From Treponema sp. (GTDB lineage: Bacteria > Spirochaetota > Spirochaetia > Treponematales > Treponemataceae), in the NCBI GenBank assembly GCA_002749205.1, contig PDOP01000032.1, positions 56,257-120,256 on the forward strand: a stretch of 64,000 nucleotides of DNA, written 5' to 3'. The position numbers were made by a program, and so were the translations under genes. Numbering within the stretch: the first letter of the stretch is position 1; every line of letters starts with the position of its first letter. Below the pieces are notes generated by a model. That model was not told the DNA's origin. It made no database searches and saw only the letters and a program-made list of their open reading frames with translations. Shown here piece after piece: positions 35,843 through 44,606 of the stretch.

Positions 35843-36016
35843 TTAAAACAAAAAAAAAGTCTATAAAAACAATGGTTAAGTTTATTTCATTTTTGAAGTC
35901 GTATAATTTTTTTTACCTGACGTACCTTTCGACTGCCTTAAATCTTTCTGCCTATATTTATGGATAAAAAATTGTCTTGTTATCATTTTAGTTAGTTTTA
36001 AGTTTAAAAACTTGTA

Positions 36017-36054
36017 GACTTTTCTAAAGATAAGGAGGAAGTCGGAGAAAAGTC
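36017..36054. repeat. Short hairpin family R3, copy 2
   Basis: GACTTTTCT pairs with AGAAAAGTC, flanked by AAAACTTGTA and GTG as at 18044. It is embedded in a stretch (about 35925-36090) whose ends resemble R2 ends (CCTTAAATCTTTCTGCC and TTCAAAATCAGGTTAAGCG), possibly a decayed R2 split by R3. Confidence 0.5.
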
Positions 36055-36177
36055 GTGACATCGGTATTCTTCAAAATCAGGTTAAGCGATATGATTTATA
36101 TGTTAGGATTTTATAAAAAATAACTACGCTTTTTAATTCGTGGTTTAATGCAGAAAACCGGCATGATTAACTGTTTC

Positions 36178-36308
36178 GTTAATCTGAAGTGGCGACCGCA
36201 ATCTACACTTTTGTTCGATTATTTTAAAAAGAAGAGGTGGTTGGAATGAAATGGAAAACACCGATTTTGTTAAACAGTAGAGAGCAAAAGGTTATGCGGC
36301 CGCTTTTT
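36178..36308 (-). repeat. Dispersed structured element R2, copy C (reverse)
   Basis: Outer helix GCGACCGC/GCGGCCGC with one wobble; inner helix GGTG/CACC on the minus strand. The 35826-36426 gap contains this copy, R3, a possible R2 remnant, H2 at 36321 and the coaX promoter; no gene is evident. Confidence 0.7.
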
Positions 36309-36320
36309 GGTATATTTTAA

Positions 36321-36360
36321 GAAGAAATTGCAAAACTCGTCCGGCTTTTGTAATTTCCTC
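36321..36360. repeat. Short hairpin family H2, copy 1
   Basis: GAAGAAATTGCAAAA pairs with TTTTGTAATTTCCTC (one wobble and an end mismatch) around ACTCGTCCGGC. A second copy at 49895 shares arms and most of the loop. Confidence 0.55.
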
Positions 36361-36391
36361 AGTAATAATTTTTTTTGATTTTAAAAATAGG

Positions 36392-36420
36392 TTGTAAAAA
36401 AATACAAATTACGGTACTAT
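36392..36420 (+). promoter_or_regulatory. Leaderless-type promoter of coaX
   Basis: TTGTAA (36392-36397), 17-bp spacer, TACTAT (36415-36420), then 6 nt to the ATG at 36427. Confidence 0.6.
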
Positions 36421-36426
36421 GTTTTT

Positions 36427-37209
36427 ATGAAACTTATAATTGATATTGGAAACACAAATATTTTGTTGGCGGTTTTTGAGGATACGAAAGGTTATCCGAG
36501 TGCGAAGATAATGCAGAGGCTTTATACTCATGTTTTTAGAACTGATGATGAGTATGTTGTTGTCATTAAGTCTATGTTTGAACATACGGAAGTTGATATT
36601 GAAAAAATTGATTACTGTTTAATTTCTTCGGTTGTGCCAAAGTTGACGGCTGTTATAGCGAGGGCAATTCATAAGTTGCTGGAAAAAAAGCCGACTGTTC
36701 TTTCACCTGCTTTGTATAATCGTTTGCCTGTTGCAATTCCGCAAAGTGCTGTTCATGAAATAGGTACTGATATTCTTGCCAATGCTGTTTCGGCTTATTC
36801 GCGGTATAAATCCGCCTGTATTGCGGTTGACTTTGGGACGGCGTTGACTTTTGTTGCCGTTGATGAAGATGCAAAAATTCAAGGGGTTGCAATTGCACCC
36901 GGAATGATGACTGCGGTCAATTCACTTTTTACCAATACGGCTCAGTTGCCGTCAGTACCCTTGGAAGTACCTGAATCTGCAATGGGGAAGAATACCGTAA
37001 CTGCCATTCAAAGCGGGATTGTTTTAGGTTACGCAGGTTTAGTTGATTCTGTTTTGGGTAATATGAAAAAAGAAATGGGTGTTGACTGCCCGTGTATTGC
37101 AACAGGCGGTCTTTCAGAAGTTTTGGGAAAACGAGGCGATTTGTTTACCGAAGTTGATATTGGTCTTACAGTAACGGGATTGGCAATTATTGCAGAGTCT
37201 TTACAGTAA
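36427..37209 (+). CDS. coaX: Type III pantothenate kinase
   Basis: The 260-residue enzyme performs the first step of coenzyme A synthesis. It has the ASKHA-type phosphate motif IIDIGNTNILLAVFE at residues 3-17, EIGTDILANAVSAYSRY, the second phosphate motif ACIAVDFGTALTFVAVD and the late TGGLS. These match CoaX, which is unrelated to CoaA. Length is normal. It is a single gene between divergent mfd and the convergent TPR gene. Confidence 0.94.
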   Translation: MKLIIDIGNTNILLAVFEDTKGYPSAKIMQRLYTHVFRTDDEYVVVIKSMFEHTEVDIEKIDYCLISSVVPKLTAVIARAIHKLLEKKPTVLSPALYNRLPVAIPQSAVHEIGTDILANAVSAYSRYKSACIAVDFGTALTFVAVDEDAKIQGVAIAPGMMTAVNSLFTNTAQLPSVPLEVPESAMGKNTVTAIQSGIVLGYAGLVDSVLGNMKKEMGVDCPCIATGGLSEVLGKRGDLFTEVDIGLTVTGLAIIAESLQ

Positions 37210-37293
37210 AGGAGACTCTTGCAAAAGTCGGCGAAGAAGCTTCTTGAAATAACACAAAATACTGCATAACATTATATAAAGGCATGTTTTGTG

Positions 37294-39165
37294 TTATACC
37301 CTGTTAAGTGCTTGTGTTAAGTATTCTGCGGCTATTTTGTTTTCAGGCTCTTTTTCTGCAACATATTGAAATAGTCTGATAGCGTCATCTCTTTTTTTTG
37401 CGCGCAGACATAAAATTCCTTCTATTATCATTGAGTCGTTTTTTTCGCCAAATGTTTTTCTGGCGGCTTGGAGTAGGTTAATGGCAGGTGTAATTTGTCC
37501 CATTTTGTCAAGACAATAAACCAATCCATGCAATAAAACTTTTTCTTCCGGTTTTTGTCGGAGCATCTTTCTGTATAAAATAGCCGCTTTTCTGAAGTCG
37601 CCTGATTTGCGGTATGCTACTGCAATATCCAAGTCTAAGTTCTTCTTGGCTTGTACGGCAATTGTTTCAAGTTGCTTACATAAATCCTGCCACCTGTTTG
37701 TTGTTTTTAAGAATTCCGCAAAGTCCATTCTGATGCTTAGATTATCTGTCCAGTTAGAAAGATAGTTATTATATGTTTTATATAATTCATCATATTCGGT
37801 TAATGCTTCATAACATGCTATCAAACCTATATTTGCTTCTTCATCATTTTGGTTTATGTTAATTGTTTTTTTGTACCAATTGACTGCCAGCTCAGGCATG
37901 CCTAATTTAATATAGCAAATCCCGATAGCATTGTAAATAAGATAATTTGCGGCGTGCTCTTCCGTTTTTACAAAAGCCTGCAGATGAGGAAGCACTTCTT
38001 CGGCAGGATTGTCTATATGTGCCGCTGTGATGACTTTATAATAGTATAGGTCTTTAGGCTCACAGCAATTCGCTTTTTCGGCTGTAACGATTGCTTTTTG
38101 TAATGAATCCCACATAAATTTTTCTTGAAGTAAATCGAATACGGCGTAATATATGTGGCGGTTTGCAGGCTCTATTTCCAGTGCTCTGTTATAATGATTC
38201 AGTGCTAAATCTGTCTTCCCTATTTTTTTTTGTGCTTCCGCAAGTAAAAGATGTATTTCAACAGTTGAGCCAAAAGCTTTTGTATACAGCCTTCCTGCTT
38301 CTATCGCTCTTGCCCATTCACCGTTTTTAATATGCTGGCGGACAACCCCCATTGCAAGAAATTGCTCGGATAGGCTTTTGTCTTCAATTTGGAAGCCGAC
38401 TTTGGCAAGTTTTTCTATAGCACCTTGCATATCTCCCATTTCCAGCATCATTGCGGCAGGATACCATTGGAGGGCAGGATCATCCGGTGCGAAAGAAATG
38501 GCCGCATTGTATTGACTCAATGCTTCCGGTATTGCCTTCATGCTGCGTAATATATGAGCCAAGTAGAGTCGAGGTACTACACCGTCAACTCCGTTGTTTA
38601 TGGCAAATGTAAGCATCTGTCTTGCTATTTCAAAATTGCCGGCTTTGAATAAATGTATAGATTCAACAAACAGGGCATTCATATATCCGTTATTCAGTCG
38701 TTTATTATCGGGGTCAATTTTCAATGCTTTTTCAAATATTTCTCTTGCCTGTTTTGATTGTTTGCCTTTTAAATAAGACATACCCAACATAGACATAGCT
38801 TCAATATTGTTGGGTCTAATTCTAAGGCTCTTTTCAAATGTTGCGGCGGCTTTGGTATAATCTTCATTTGCCAAATATGCTCTGCCTAAGAAAAACCAGC
38901 CGGCAGGATCATCGGCACATCTTGACACATAAGCCTTACCAAAGACAATTGCTCTAACAGGTTGCTTTGCGGCGTTCCAAGCTCTCGATAAATAAAGATA
39001 AATTTCAGGATGCTTTTCTCCACCGGACGAAATAGGAGTTGATTGTACTTCGGCAAAACCGGCTGCAACTAAGTCCTCAAGAATTCTTATTGCCGTTTTA
39101 TAATCCCGCCGTTTGCCGGCTTTTATTGCTTCATAAATTGATTCTTTTATTGAGGACTTAGTCAT
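37294..39165 (-). CDS. Large tetratricopeptide-repeat protein
   Basis: The 623-residue protein is built almost entirely of TPR units, including AIVFGKAYVSRCADDPAGW, AAATFEKSLRIRPNN, AREIFEKALKIDPDN, ALNHYNRALEIEPAN and a last DAIRLFQYVAEKEPEN. No signal peptide or membrane helix. It is likely a cytoplasmic scaffold for unknown partners. The gene starts 3 bp after pta and is surely co-transcribed with it. Confidence 0.8.
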   Translation of the reverse strand: MTKSSIKESIYEAIKAGKRRDYKTAIRILEDLVAAGFAEVQSTPISSGGEKHPEIYLYLSRAWNAAKQPVRAIVFGKAYVSRCADDPAGWFFLGRAYLANEDYTKAAATFEKSLRIRPNNIEAMSMLGMSYLKGKQSKQAREIFEKALKIDPDNKRLNNGYMNALFVESIHLFKAGNFEIARQMLTFAINNGVDGVVPRLYLAHILRSMKAIPEALSQYNAAISFAPDDPALQWYPAAMMLEMGDMQGAIEKLAKVGFQIEDKSLSEQFLAMGVVRQHIKNGEWARAIEAGRLYTKAFGSTVEIHLLLAEAQKKIGKTDLALNHYNRALEIEPANRHIYYAVFDLLQEKFMWDSLQKAIVTAEKANCCEPKDLYYYKVITAAHIDNPAEEVLPHLQAFVKTEEHAANYLIYNAIGICYIKLGMPELAVNWYKKTININQNDEEANIGLIACYEALTEYDELYKTYNNYLSNWTDNLSIRMDFAEFLKTTNRWQDLCKQLETIAVQAKKNLDLDIAVAYRKSGDFRKAAILYRKMLRQKPEEKVLLHGLVYCLDKMGQITPAINLLQAARKTFGEKNDSMIIEGILCLRAKKRDDAIRLFQYVAEKEPENKIAAEYLTQALNRV

Positions 39166-39168
39166 AAT

Positions 39169-40176
39169 TTATTTTTCTCCTGCTTGAACTAAAGTAACTG
39201 CCGAAGTTGTAACAATATCTTCAACCGAGCAACCCCGTGAAAGGTCAGAAAGTGGTTTTGCGAAACCTTGCAAGAAAGGCCCTAACGCTTCTGCGCCTGC
39301 AATTCGCTGAACCAGCTTATATCCGATATTACCTGCACCGAGGTCGGGGAAAATAATTGTGTTTGCTTTGCCTTTAACAGGGGAATCCGGAGCTTTCTTT
39401 TGCATTACTGACGGAACAATTGCCGTATCCAGTTGAAGCTCTCCGTCAAAAGCGAAGTCGGGATTTTTATCTGAAAGCAATTTTACAGCTTCGCGCACCC
39501 GCAAAATATTTTCATCTTTATCACCGCCGGAACCCTTTGTCGAAAAAGACAAAAAAGCTACAACGGGCTGTGCACCGACAAAAGTTCTAAAACTGTCTGC
39601 GGCGGATATGGCAATATCTGCAAGCTGTGATGATGTTGGTGTAGGCACTACTGCGCAATCCGAAAAAATTAAAATACCGTCTTCGCCGAAATCAGGATTT
39701 TTTGTTTCCATTAAAAAACAAGAGGAAGCCGTTTTTATATCTGCCTTTGTACCTACAACTTTAAGTCCTGCACGCAGTACATCTGCGGTTGTATTGAACG
39801 CACCTGCAACCATTGCATCGGCATCTCCTGTGGAAAGCATCATTGCCCCAAATCCCAACTGAGACATCATCGCTTTTTTTGCTTCTTCCAAAATCATACC
39901 TTTTGCTTTTCGCTTTTCATAATACGCTTGTGCATAAGTATCAAGTTTATCCGATGTTGCAGGATCAATTACGGTAACACCTTCAAGAGAAACACCGGCG
40001 GTTTTTGCTGTTTCTTCAACCTTTGCAACTTCTCCGATTAAAATAACTTTTCCTGCAATTTTATCGTCAGCAATTATTCTAGCCGCCATAACTGTTCGCT
40101 GCTCATATCCTTCCGGCAAAACCAATGTATTTCCCAAAGCCTTTGCCTTTTCTTTCATTTTTTCACTAAAAGACAT
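39169..40176 (-). CDS. pta: Phosphate acetyltransferase
   Basis: The 335-residue enzyme interconverts acetyl-CoA and acetyl phosphate in acetate metabolism. This is the short form without an N-terminal regulatory domain. Family sequence includes LGFGAMMLSTGDADAMVAGA, FLSFSTKGSGGDKDE, GELQLDTAIVPSV, NTIIFPDLGAGNIGYKL and the C-terminal ISKPLSDLSRG-like QGFAKPLSDLSRGCSVEDI. Start ATG 40176 follows GGAGGG. It leads the unit with the TPR gene. Confidence 0.95.
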   Translation of the reverse strand: MSFSEKMKEKAKALGNTLVLPEGYEQRTVMAARIIADDKIAGKVILIGEVAKVEETAKTAGVSLEGVTVIDPATSDKLDTYAQAYYEKRKAKGMILEEAKKAMMSQLGFGAMMLSTGDADAMVAGAFNTTADVLRAGLKVVGTKADIKTASSCFLMETKNPDFGEDGILIFSDCAVVPTPTSSQLADIAISAADSFRTFVGAQPVVAFLSFSTKGSGGDKDENILRVREAVKLLSDKNPDFAFDGELQLDTAIVPSVMQKKAPDSPVKGKANTIIFPDLGAGNIGYKLVQRIAGAEALGPFLQGFAKPLSDLSRGCSVEDIVTTSAVTLVQAGEK

Positions 40177-40259
40177 TTATACCCTCCAAAAAAATATAAG
40201 CAATTGTACACGCTTTTCTTACTTTCTTCAAGTGTAAAAAAATATTTTTTTAATTGTGC

Positions 40260-40284
40260 AAAGGGGCGGTCTTAACGCCCCTTT
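40260..40284. terminator. G+C-rich hairpin next to R2 copy D
   Basis: AAAGGGGCG pairs with CGCCCCTTT. It looks like an intrinsic terminator yet lies between two divergent genes, immediately left of R2 copy D. Confidence 0.5.
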
Positions 40285-40288
40285 CCTT

Positions 40289-40419
40289 CCAACCCTCGCC
40301 CTCACATAATATTTTAGTCTTTTCAGCATAATCTAAGCGGAAGTCTCATGCGAGCCTTCCTTAATCTTAAATATATAACCGACTAAAATATAGATATCGG
40401 GCTCAACTTCAGGTTAAGA
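40289..40419 (+). repeat. Dispersed structured element R2, copy D
   Basis: The inner helix here is GGAAG/CTTCC, a five-base covarying replacement of the GGCG/CGCC type. Outer strand CCCTCACATAATATTTTAG pairs with CTAAAATATAGATATCGGGC. Left end CCAACCCTCG is shared with copy F. It fills most of the 40177-40516 gap. Confidence 0.78.
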
Positions 40420-40478
40420 GTTCTGCTTTTTATGTTGGGTATACTTTTTTTTTCACTCATATTGGGGTATAAGGTTAA

Positions 40479-40508
40479 TTGACTTTTTCCTTTGCTTTAA
40501 TCTATAAT
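40479..40508 (+). promoter_or_regulatory. Leaderless-type promoter of cobS
   Basis: TTGACT (40479-40484), 18-bp spacer, TATAAT (40503-40508), then 8 nt to the ATG at 40517. I looked for a cobalamin riboswitch upstream and saw none. Confidence 0.65.
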
Positions 40509-40516
40509 AAACTACT

Positions 40517-41233
40517 ATGTTTAGCGGACTAATTTTAGCATTTCAATTTTTGACAAGAATTCCAATTCCGATTACGGTTAATTTTGATGAAAAAAATTTG
40601 TGCAAATCTTTTTATTTTTTTCCGTTTGTCGGTGCCGTAATTGGAGCATTAACAGCATTGCCTCTTTTTTTACTGACTACGAGAGTTGAACTTGCAGCTT
40701 TGTTTGCAGTATTGGTGCATGTATTTCTTACAGGCGGTTTACATATAGACGGACTTTGTGATGTAGCAGACGGATTTTTTTCATCTCGTGAAAAAAGGCG
40801 CATTCTTGAAATTATGAAAGACCCTAACGCCGGAACCTTCGGCGTAATCGCAATTGTGCTTAGCCTGCTTTTTAGATTTGTTCTTTTTAAAGCAATTTAC
40901 CATCAGCCGTTTTTATTGGTGCTTTCTTGCCTTTCTTCCCGACTTGTTACACTTCCCGTTATTGCTTTTTCAAAACCGGTAAGAAAAAACGGGTTAGGCG
41001 AATTATTCCATCGCTCCATTTCAAAAGCATCGTTTATAATTTGGTTTTCTCTTATTCCGTTATTGATATTTATAGATGCTAAACTACTAGTTATACCTTG
41101 TGCCGATATGCTTTTATGTTTATTCGTATTATTTCTTGCACATAAAAAAATCGGCGGAACCACGGGTGATGTAAATGGAGCGATAATAGAAACGGTCGAA
41201 ATTTTGAACTTGCTTATATTTGCTTTTATTTAA
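40517..41233 (+). CDS. cobS: Adenosylcobinamide-GDP ribazoletransferase
   Basis: The 238-residue membrane enzyme joins adenosylcobinamide-GDP and alpha-ribazole in the last steps of cobalamin assembly. It has the CobS start LILAFQFLTRIPIP, the signature GGLHIDGLCDVADGFFSS (about 75-92) with MKDPNAGTFGVIA, and GTTGDVNGAIIE at the end. About six hydrophobic segments are seen. No other cobalamin gene is nearby, so salvage is likely. Confidence 0.92.
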   Translation: MFSGLILAFQFLTRIPIPITVNFDEKNLCKSFYFFPFVGAVIGALTALPLFLLTTRVELAALFAVLVHVFLTGGLHIDGLCDVADGFFSSREKRRILEIMKDPNAGTFGVIAIVLSLLFRFVLFKAIYHQPFLLVLSCLSSRLVTLPVIAFSKPVRKNGLGELFHRSISKASFIIWFSLIPLLIFIDAKLLVIPCADMLLCLFVLFLAHKKIGGTTGDVNGAIIETVEILNLLIFAFI

Positions 41234-41331
41234 ATTCACTTATGATTTTAATTCGCTTTTCTATTGCCGTTATAAATTCTCAATCTTAAAGTTTTATTTT
41301 TAATTTAGGTATATGTTTTAAATATATCTAA

Positions 41332-42120
41332 CTAAAGATTGTTTTTTACTGCACCAAAAACCTTTTGGATTATCGCAGAGGCATAATCAAACGGATCTTT
41401 TCGTATTTTGCCTTCTTCTTCTCCAACCTTATAAAAGAGTCCGTCTAAAGCCTTACCGGTTGCGAATTCTGCAAGGTCAGCTGTAATAGGAGGCATAGGC
41501 TCTTCCTGTCCCATTATTGAAGCTGTTTTATTTGCCAAAGCCCCTGCGATATTATATGCCTTTACTAATTTAGTCCATGCTGCATTTGCAGAAACTCCCA
41601 TTACCAGCGGTTTGGATAAAGATGCTTGCATCTTAGGTGCAAAAAGATTTACCAGTTTTGTATAAGTTTTATTCTTTAAATAAGTTGTAGCGGCTCTGTT
41701 ATCACCATATACAATTTCAATACCGTCTTTTATGGTCATTTCACGAATTGCATCGGCAAAAATAGGTACAACTTCCTTTGCGGCGTTTTCCGCACTTCTG
41801 TTGATTCTTAAAATAACATCATCAACCATTTTTTGTCCAAACGGTATTTTATCAATATTATCTATAATAATATCCGCTTCAGGCGGAAGGAAAATTTTTA
41901 AGAGCGTATTCCCAAAATATCCGTTTTCTGCGCCTAATTGTGAAGAAGCACTTTTTGCACCTACATTTAAAGCCTTCTTAAGAGCCTGAATAGCTTCATC
42001 GTTGGAAAATGCTTTTTGCGAGCCGTCCAGAGTTCCAAGTAATGCGTTTAATGTTTCGCAAGATGAAAACATTAACATCGAAAACAGTATACTTAAAATT
42101 AAAAATTTAGATTTTTTCAT
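41332..42120 (-). CDS. DUF4197-family lipoprotein
   Basis: The 262-residue protein has a lipoprotein signal (FSSC, Cys about residue 20) and the DUF4197 pattern: SNDEAIQALKKALNVGAK, NGYFGNTLLKIFLPPEA, MVDDVILRINRSAENAAKE and the GKALDGLFYKVGEEEGKIRKD ending (part quoted). The protein is alpha-helical and probably periplasmic-facing. Function of the family is unknown. Monocistronic, convergent with cobS. Confidence 0.85.
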   Translation of the reverse strand: MKKSKFLILSILFSMLMFSSCETLNALLGTLDGSQKAFSNDEAIQALKKALNVGAKSASSQLGAENGYFGNTLLKIFLPPEADIIIDNIDKIPFGQKMVDDVILRINRSAENAAKEVVPIFADAIREMTIKDGIEIVYGDNRAATTYLKNKTYTKLVNLFAPKMQASLSKPLVMGVSANAAWTKLVKAYNIAGALANKTASIMGQEEPMPPITADLAEFATGKALDGLFYKVGEEEGKIRKDPFDYASAIIQKVFGAVKNNL

Positions 42121-42187
42121 GATTTAAGCATAACATAAAACAATAAAAAAACCAAGTGTTCTATCTATATAAATTTTTGCTCGCTAC

Positions 42188-42216
42188 TTGAATAGAATTA
42201 TTTTTTTTAGTACTAT
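42188..42216 (+). promoter_or_regulatory. Promoter of ftcD-hutI
   Basis: TTGAAT (42188-42193), 17-bp spacer, TACTAT (42211-42216). The leader of about 36 nt contains AGGAGG. Confidence 0.6.
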
Positions 42217-42257
42217 TAAGTAGAGAATAATATTATTTACAACAACAGGAGGATGTA

Positions 42258-43157
42258 ATGAATAAAATAATTGAATGTGTACCTAATTTTAGTACAGGGC
42301 GCGACCCTGAAATTCTAGAAAAAATTATTGAGTCTTTTAGAGGTAAGTCGGATGTAAAACTTCTTGACTACGAATCAGATAAAGACCATAACCGCTCGGT
42401 TGTAACAGTAATCGGTGAGCCTGAAGCATTAAAGAAAAGTGTGATAGAAGCGGTTAAAACAGCTTCCGAGTTGATTGATTTGAGAAAACACGAAGGTGCT
42501 CACCCCAGAATGGGGGCTACCGATGTTGTGCCTTTTATTCCTATAAAGAATGCAACAATGGAAGAATGTATTGCTCTTTCAAAAGAAGTTGCAGCAGAAA
42601 TTTCAGAAAAATTGAAAATTCCTACATTCCTTTATGAAAAGTCTGCAAGTAATCCGGATAGAACAAATTTGGCAAAGGTCAGAAAGGGGCAGTTTGAAGG
42701 TATGGCAGAAAAAATCAAGCAACCTGAATGGAAACCAGATTTTGGCGGAACTGATATTCACCCGTCTGCAGGCGTTACGGCTGTTGGTGCCAGAATGCCG
42801 CTGGTTGCTTTTAATGTCAACCTTGATACATCTGATTTCAGCATTGCCGATAAAATTGCAAAAACAGTACGCTTTTTAGGCGGTGGTTTAAGGTTTGTAA
42901 AGGCAATGGGTGTTGACTTAAAGGAGCGTGGCATTGTACAGGTTTCAATGAATATGACAGACTTTACAAAAACCTCGCTTTATCAATCTTATGAAATGAT
43001 TAAGATTGAAGCAAAAAGATACGGTGTTAATATTGTTGGAACTGAAATTGTAGGTTTAACTCCAATGGAAGCATTATTGGATGTTGCTTCATATTATTTG
43101 CAAGTTGAGGATTTCAAAGTAAATCAGGTTATTGAAGCCAGGCTTTTAGAGTCTTAA
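42258..43157 (+). CDS. ftcD: Glutamate formimidoyltransferase
   Basis: The 299-residue enzyme transfers the formimino group from N-formimino-L-glutamate to tetrahydrofolate in histidine breakdown. It matches the transferase half of the mammalian bifunctional FTCD and lacks the cyclodeaminase. Signatures: ECVPNFSTGRDPEILEKI at residues 5-22, YESDKDHNRSVVT, RKHEGAHPRMGATDVVPF with the active-site His, and VTAVGARMPLVAFNVNLDT. AGGAGG precedes the ATG. It is followed by hutI 39 bp later. Confidence 0.93.
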   Translation: MNKIIECVPNFSTGRDPEILEKIIESFRGKSDVKLLDYESDKDHNRSVVTVIGEPEALKKSVIEAVKTASELIDLRKHEGAHPRMGATDVVPFIPIKNATMEECIALSKEVAAEISEKLKIPTFLYEKSASNPDRTNLAKVRKGQFEGMAEKIKQPEWKPDFGGTDIHPSAGVTAVGARMPLVAFNVNLDTSDFSIADKIAKTVRFLGGGLRFVKAMGVDLKERGIVQVSMNMTDFTKTSLYQSYEMIKIEAKRYGVNIVGTEIVGLTPMEALLDVASYYLQVEDFKVNQVIEARLLES

Positions 43158-43196
43158 GGTTGATGATCTTACCGTTTTTACGGTTGGGAAGGGTGA

Positions 43197-44429
43197 ATGA
43201 ATTTATTTTTATCAGATTGTATTTTTACGGCAGGGGAAACTCATAAAGAGCCTATTTCGGGATTTGTTTTGGAAAATGCCGGTAGGGTTGTGTTGGTAGA
43301 GAAGGGCGATCCGCCAAAGCATTTTCAGAATTTTGCAGATAATATTATTGATGCAAAAGGCAAGATGATTATACCCGGCTTTATAGATTCACATACACAT
43401 TTGGTTCATGGCGGTTCGCGTGAAAATGAGCTTTCAATGAAACTTGCCGGTAAGTCATATATGGAAATACACAAAGTAGGCGGTATCTTAAGTACGGTTC
43501 GCTCTACCCGCGAAGCCGATGAAGAAGAGCTTGAAAGCAAAGCTAGAAAGAGTTTGAACACAATGCTCAAGCACGGTACAACAACGGTTGAATCAAAAAG
43601 CGGTTATGGCTTAGATCTTGAAACAGAGCTTAAATGTTTGAGGGTAAGCGAAAAACTTAATAAGTCTCAACCGATTGATATTGTACATACATACATGGGG
43701 GCTCATTCAACGCCGCCTGAGTTCGCAGGTAATACTGACGGCTATATTGATTATATGATAAAGACTGTGATGCCTAAAATAAAAGAGCAGGGTATAGCTG
43801 AGTTTGTAGATGCTTTTTGTGAAGATAAAATTTTTTCGGTTGAGCAAACAGAAAAAGTATTACAAGCCGCAAAAGATCTGGGTTATCGGGTGAAATTACA
43901 CGCTGATGAAATTGTTCCTTTTCAAGGAGCAGAGCTTGCCGCAAAAATGCAGGCTATTTCAGCAGAGCATTTAATGGCAATATCAGATGAAGGAATAAAA
44001 GCAATTGCAAAAAGCGGTACTGTTGCTGTATTATTGCCGGCAACTTCATTTTTCTTAATGTCAAAGATATATGCACCTGCTTTGAAAATGATTGAAGAGG
44101 GGGTACGCATTGCAATTGCCACCGACTTTAATCCCGGCTCATCTCCTACGGAAAATATTCAAATGGCTATGTGGATTGCATGTTATAAAATGAAGCTTCC
44201 TCCAATGGAAATAATCAAGGCTGTAACAATAAATGCGGCTCATGCTATCGGGCGTGAAGATACAATCGGAAGTTTGGAAAAGGGCAAGCAAGCTGATATT
44301 TTGGTTGTTGATTCTCCAAGTCTTGACCATTTTATTTATCATTTTGGCGTAAACAGTGTCGAGCAGGTTTGGAAAAGAGGTATTCAAGTTTATAAAGCTC
44401 AGCAGCTAAATTCAGAATACCGGACTTAA
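43197..44429 (+). CDS. hutI: Imidazolonepropionase
   Basis: The 410-residue amidohydrolase converts 4-imidazolone-5-propionate to formiminoglutamate, the substrate of the upstream enzyme. Metal ligands are in GFIDSHTHLVHGGSRENE (His-x-His), LHADEI, the late His in SAEHL and TDFNPGSSP (Asp). Length is normal. GGGAAGGGTGA precedes the ATG. hutH and hutU are not in the window. Confidence 0.94.
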   Translation: MNLFLSDCIFTAGETHKEPISGFVLENAGRVVLVEKGDPPKHFQNFADNIIDAKGKMIIPGFIDSHTHLVHGGSRENELSMKLAGKSYMEIHKVGGILSTVRSTREADEEELESKARKSLNTMLKHGTTTVESKSGYGLDLETELKCLRVSEKLNKSQPIDIVHTYMGAHSTPPEFAGNTDGYIDYMIKTVMPKIKEQGIAEFVDAFCEDKIFSVEQTEKVLQAAKDLGYRVKLHADEIVPFQGAELAAKMQAISAEHLMAISDEGIKAIAKSGTVAVLLPATSFFLMSKIYAPALKMIEEGVRIAIATDFNPGSSPTENIQMAMWIACYKMKLPPMEIIKAVTINAAHAIGREDTIGSLEKGKQADILVVDSPSLDHFIYHFGVNSVEQVWKRGIQVYKAQQLNSEYRT

Positions 44430-44440
44430 AAGCAATTTAG

Positions 44441-44574
44441 TTTAACCTGATTTTAAGACCACCGTCTATCCTTTTGTCCGATTGTTTTTTTTAAGTAAAG
44501 GTGACTTTTTAATAAAGACACCGATTATGTTTTATAAGCAAAGGGCAAAAGATTATGCGGTGGTCGTGGGGTGC
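44441..44574 (-). repeat. Dispersed structured element R2, copy E (reverse)
   Basis: Outer helix GACCACCG/CGGTGGTC is perfect, and the inner helix is GGTG/CACC. The internal loop motif ATAATC/GGATAGA is conserved. It lies between hutI and its terminator. Confidence 0.82.
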
Positions 44575-44603
44575 TTGCAAGGCATAGCCTTGCAAAATTT
44601 TTT
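44575..44603 (+). terminator. Intrinsic terminator of ftcD-hutI
   Basis: TTGCAAGGC/GCCTTGCAA arms with an ATA loop are followed by AATTTTTT. It directly abuts R2 copy E, so the R2 element is probably transcribed in the hutI 3' end. Confidence 0.8.
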
Positions 44604-44606
44604 AAT

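Noticed and set aside
40177..40516. Cobalamin riboswitch upstream of cobS
   Set aside because: No B12-box-like sequence is visible; the region is R2 copy D and the cobS promoter lies 8 nt before the ATG.
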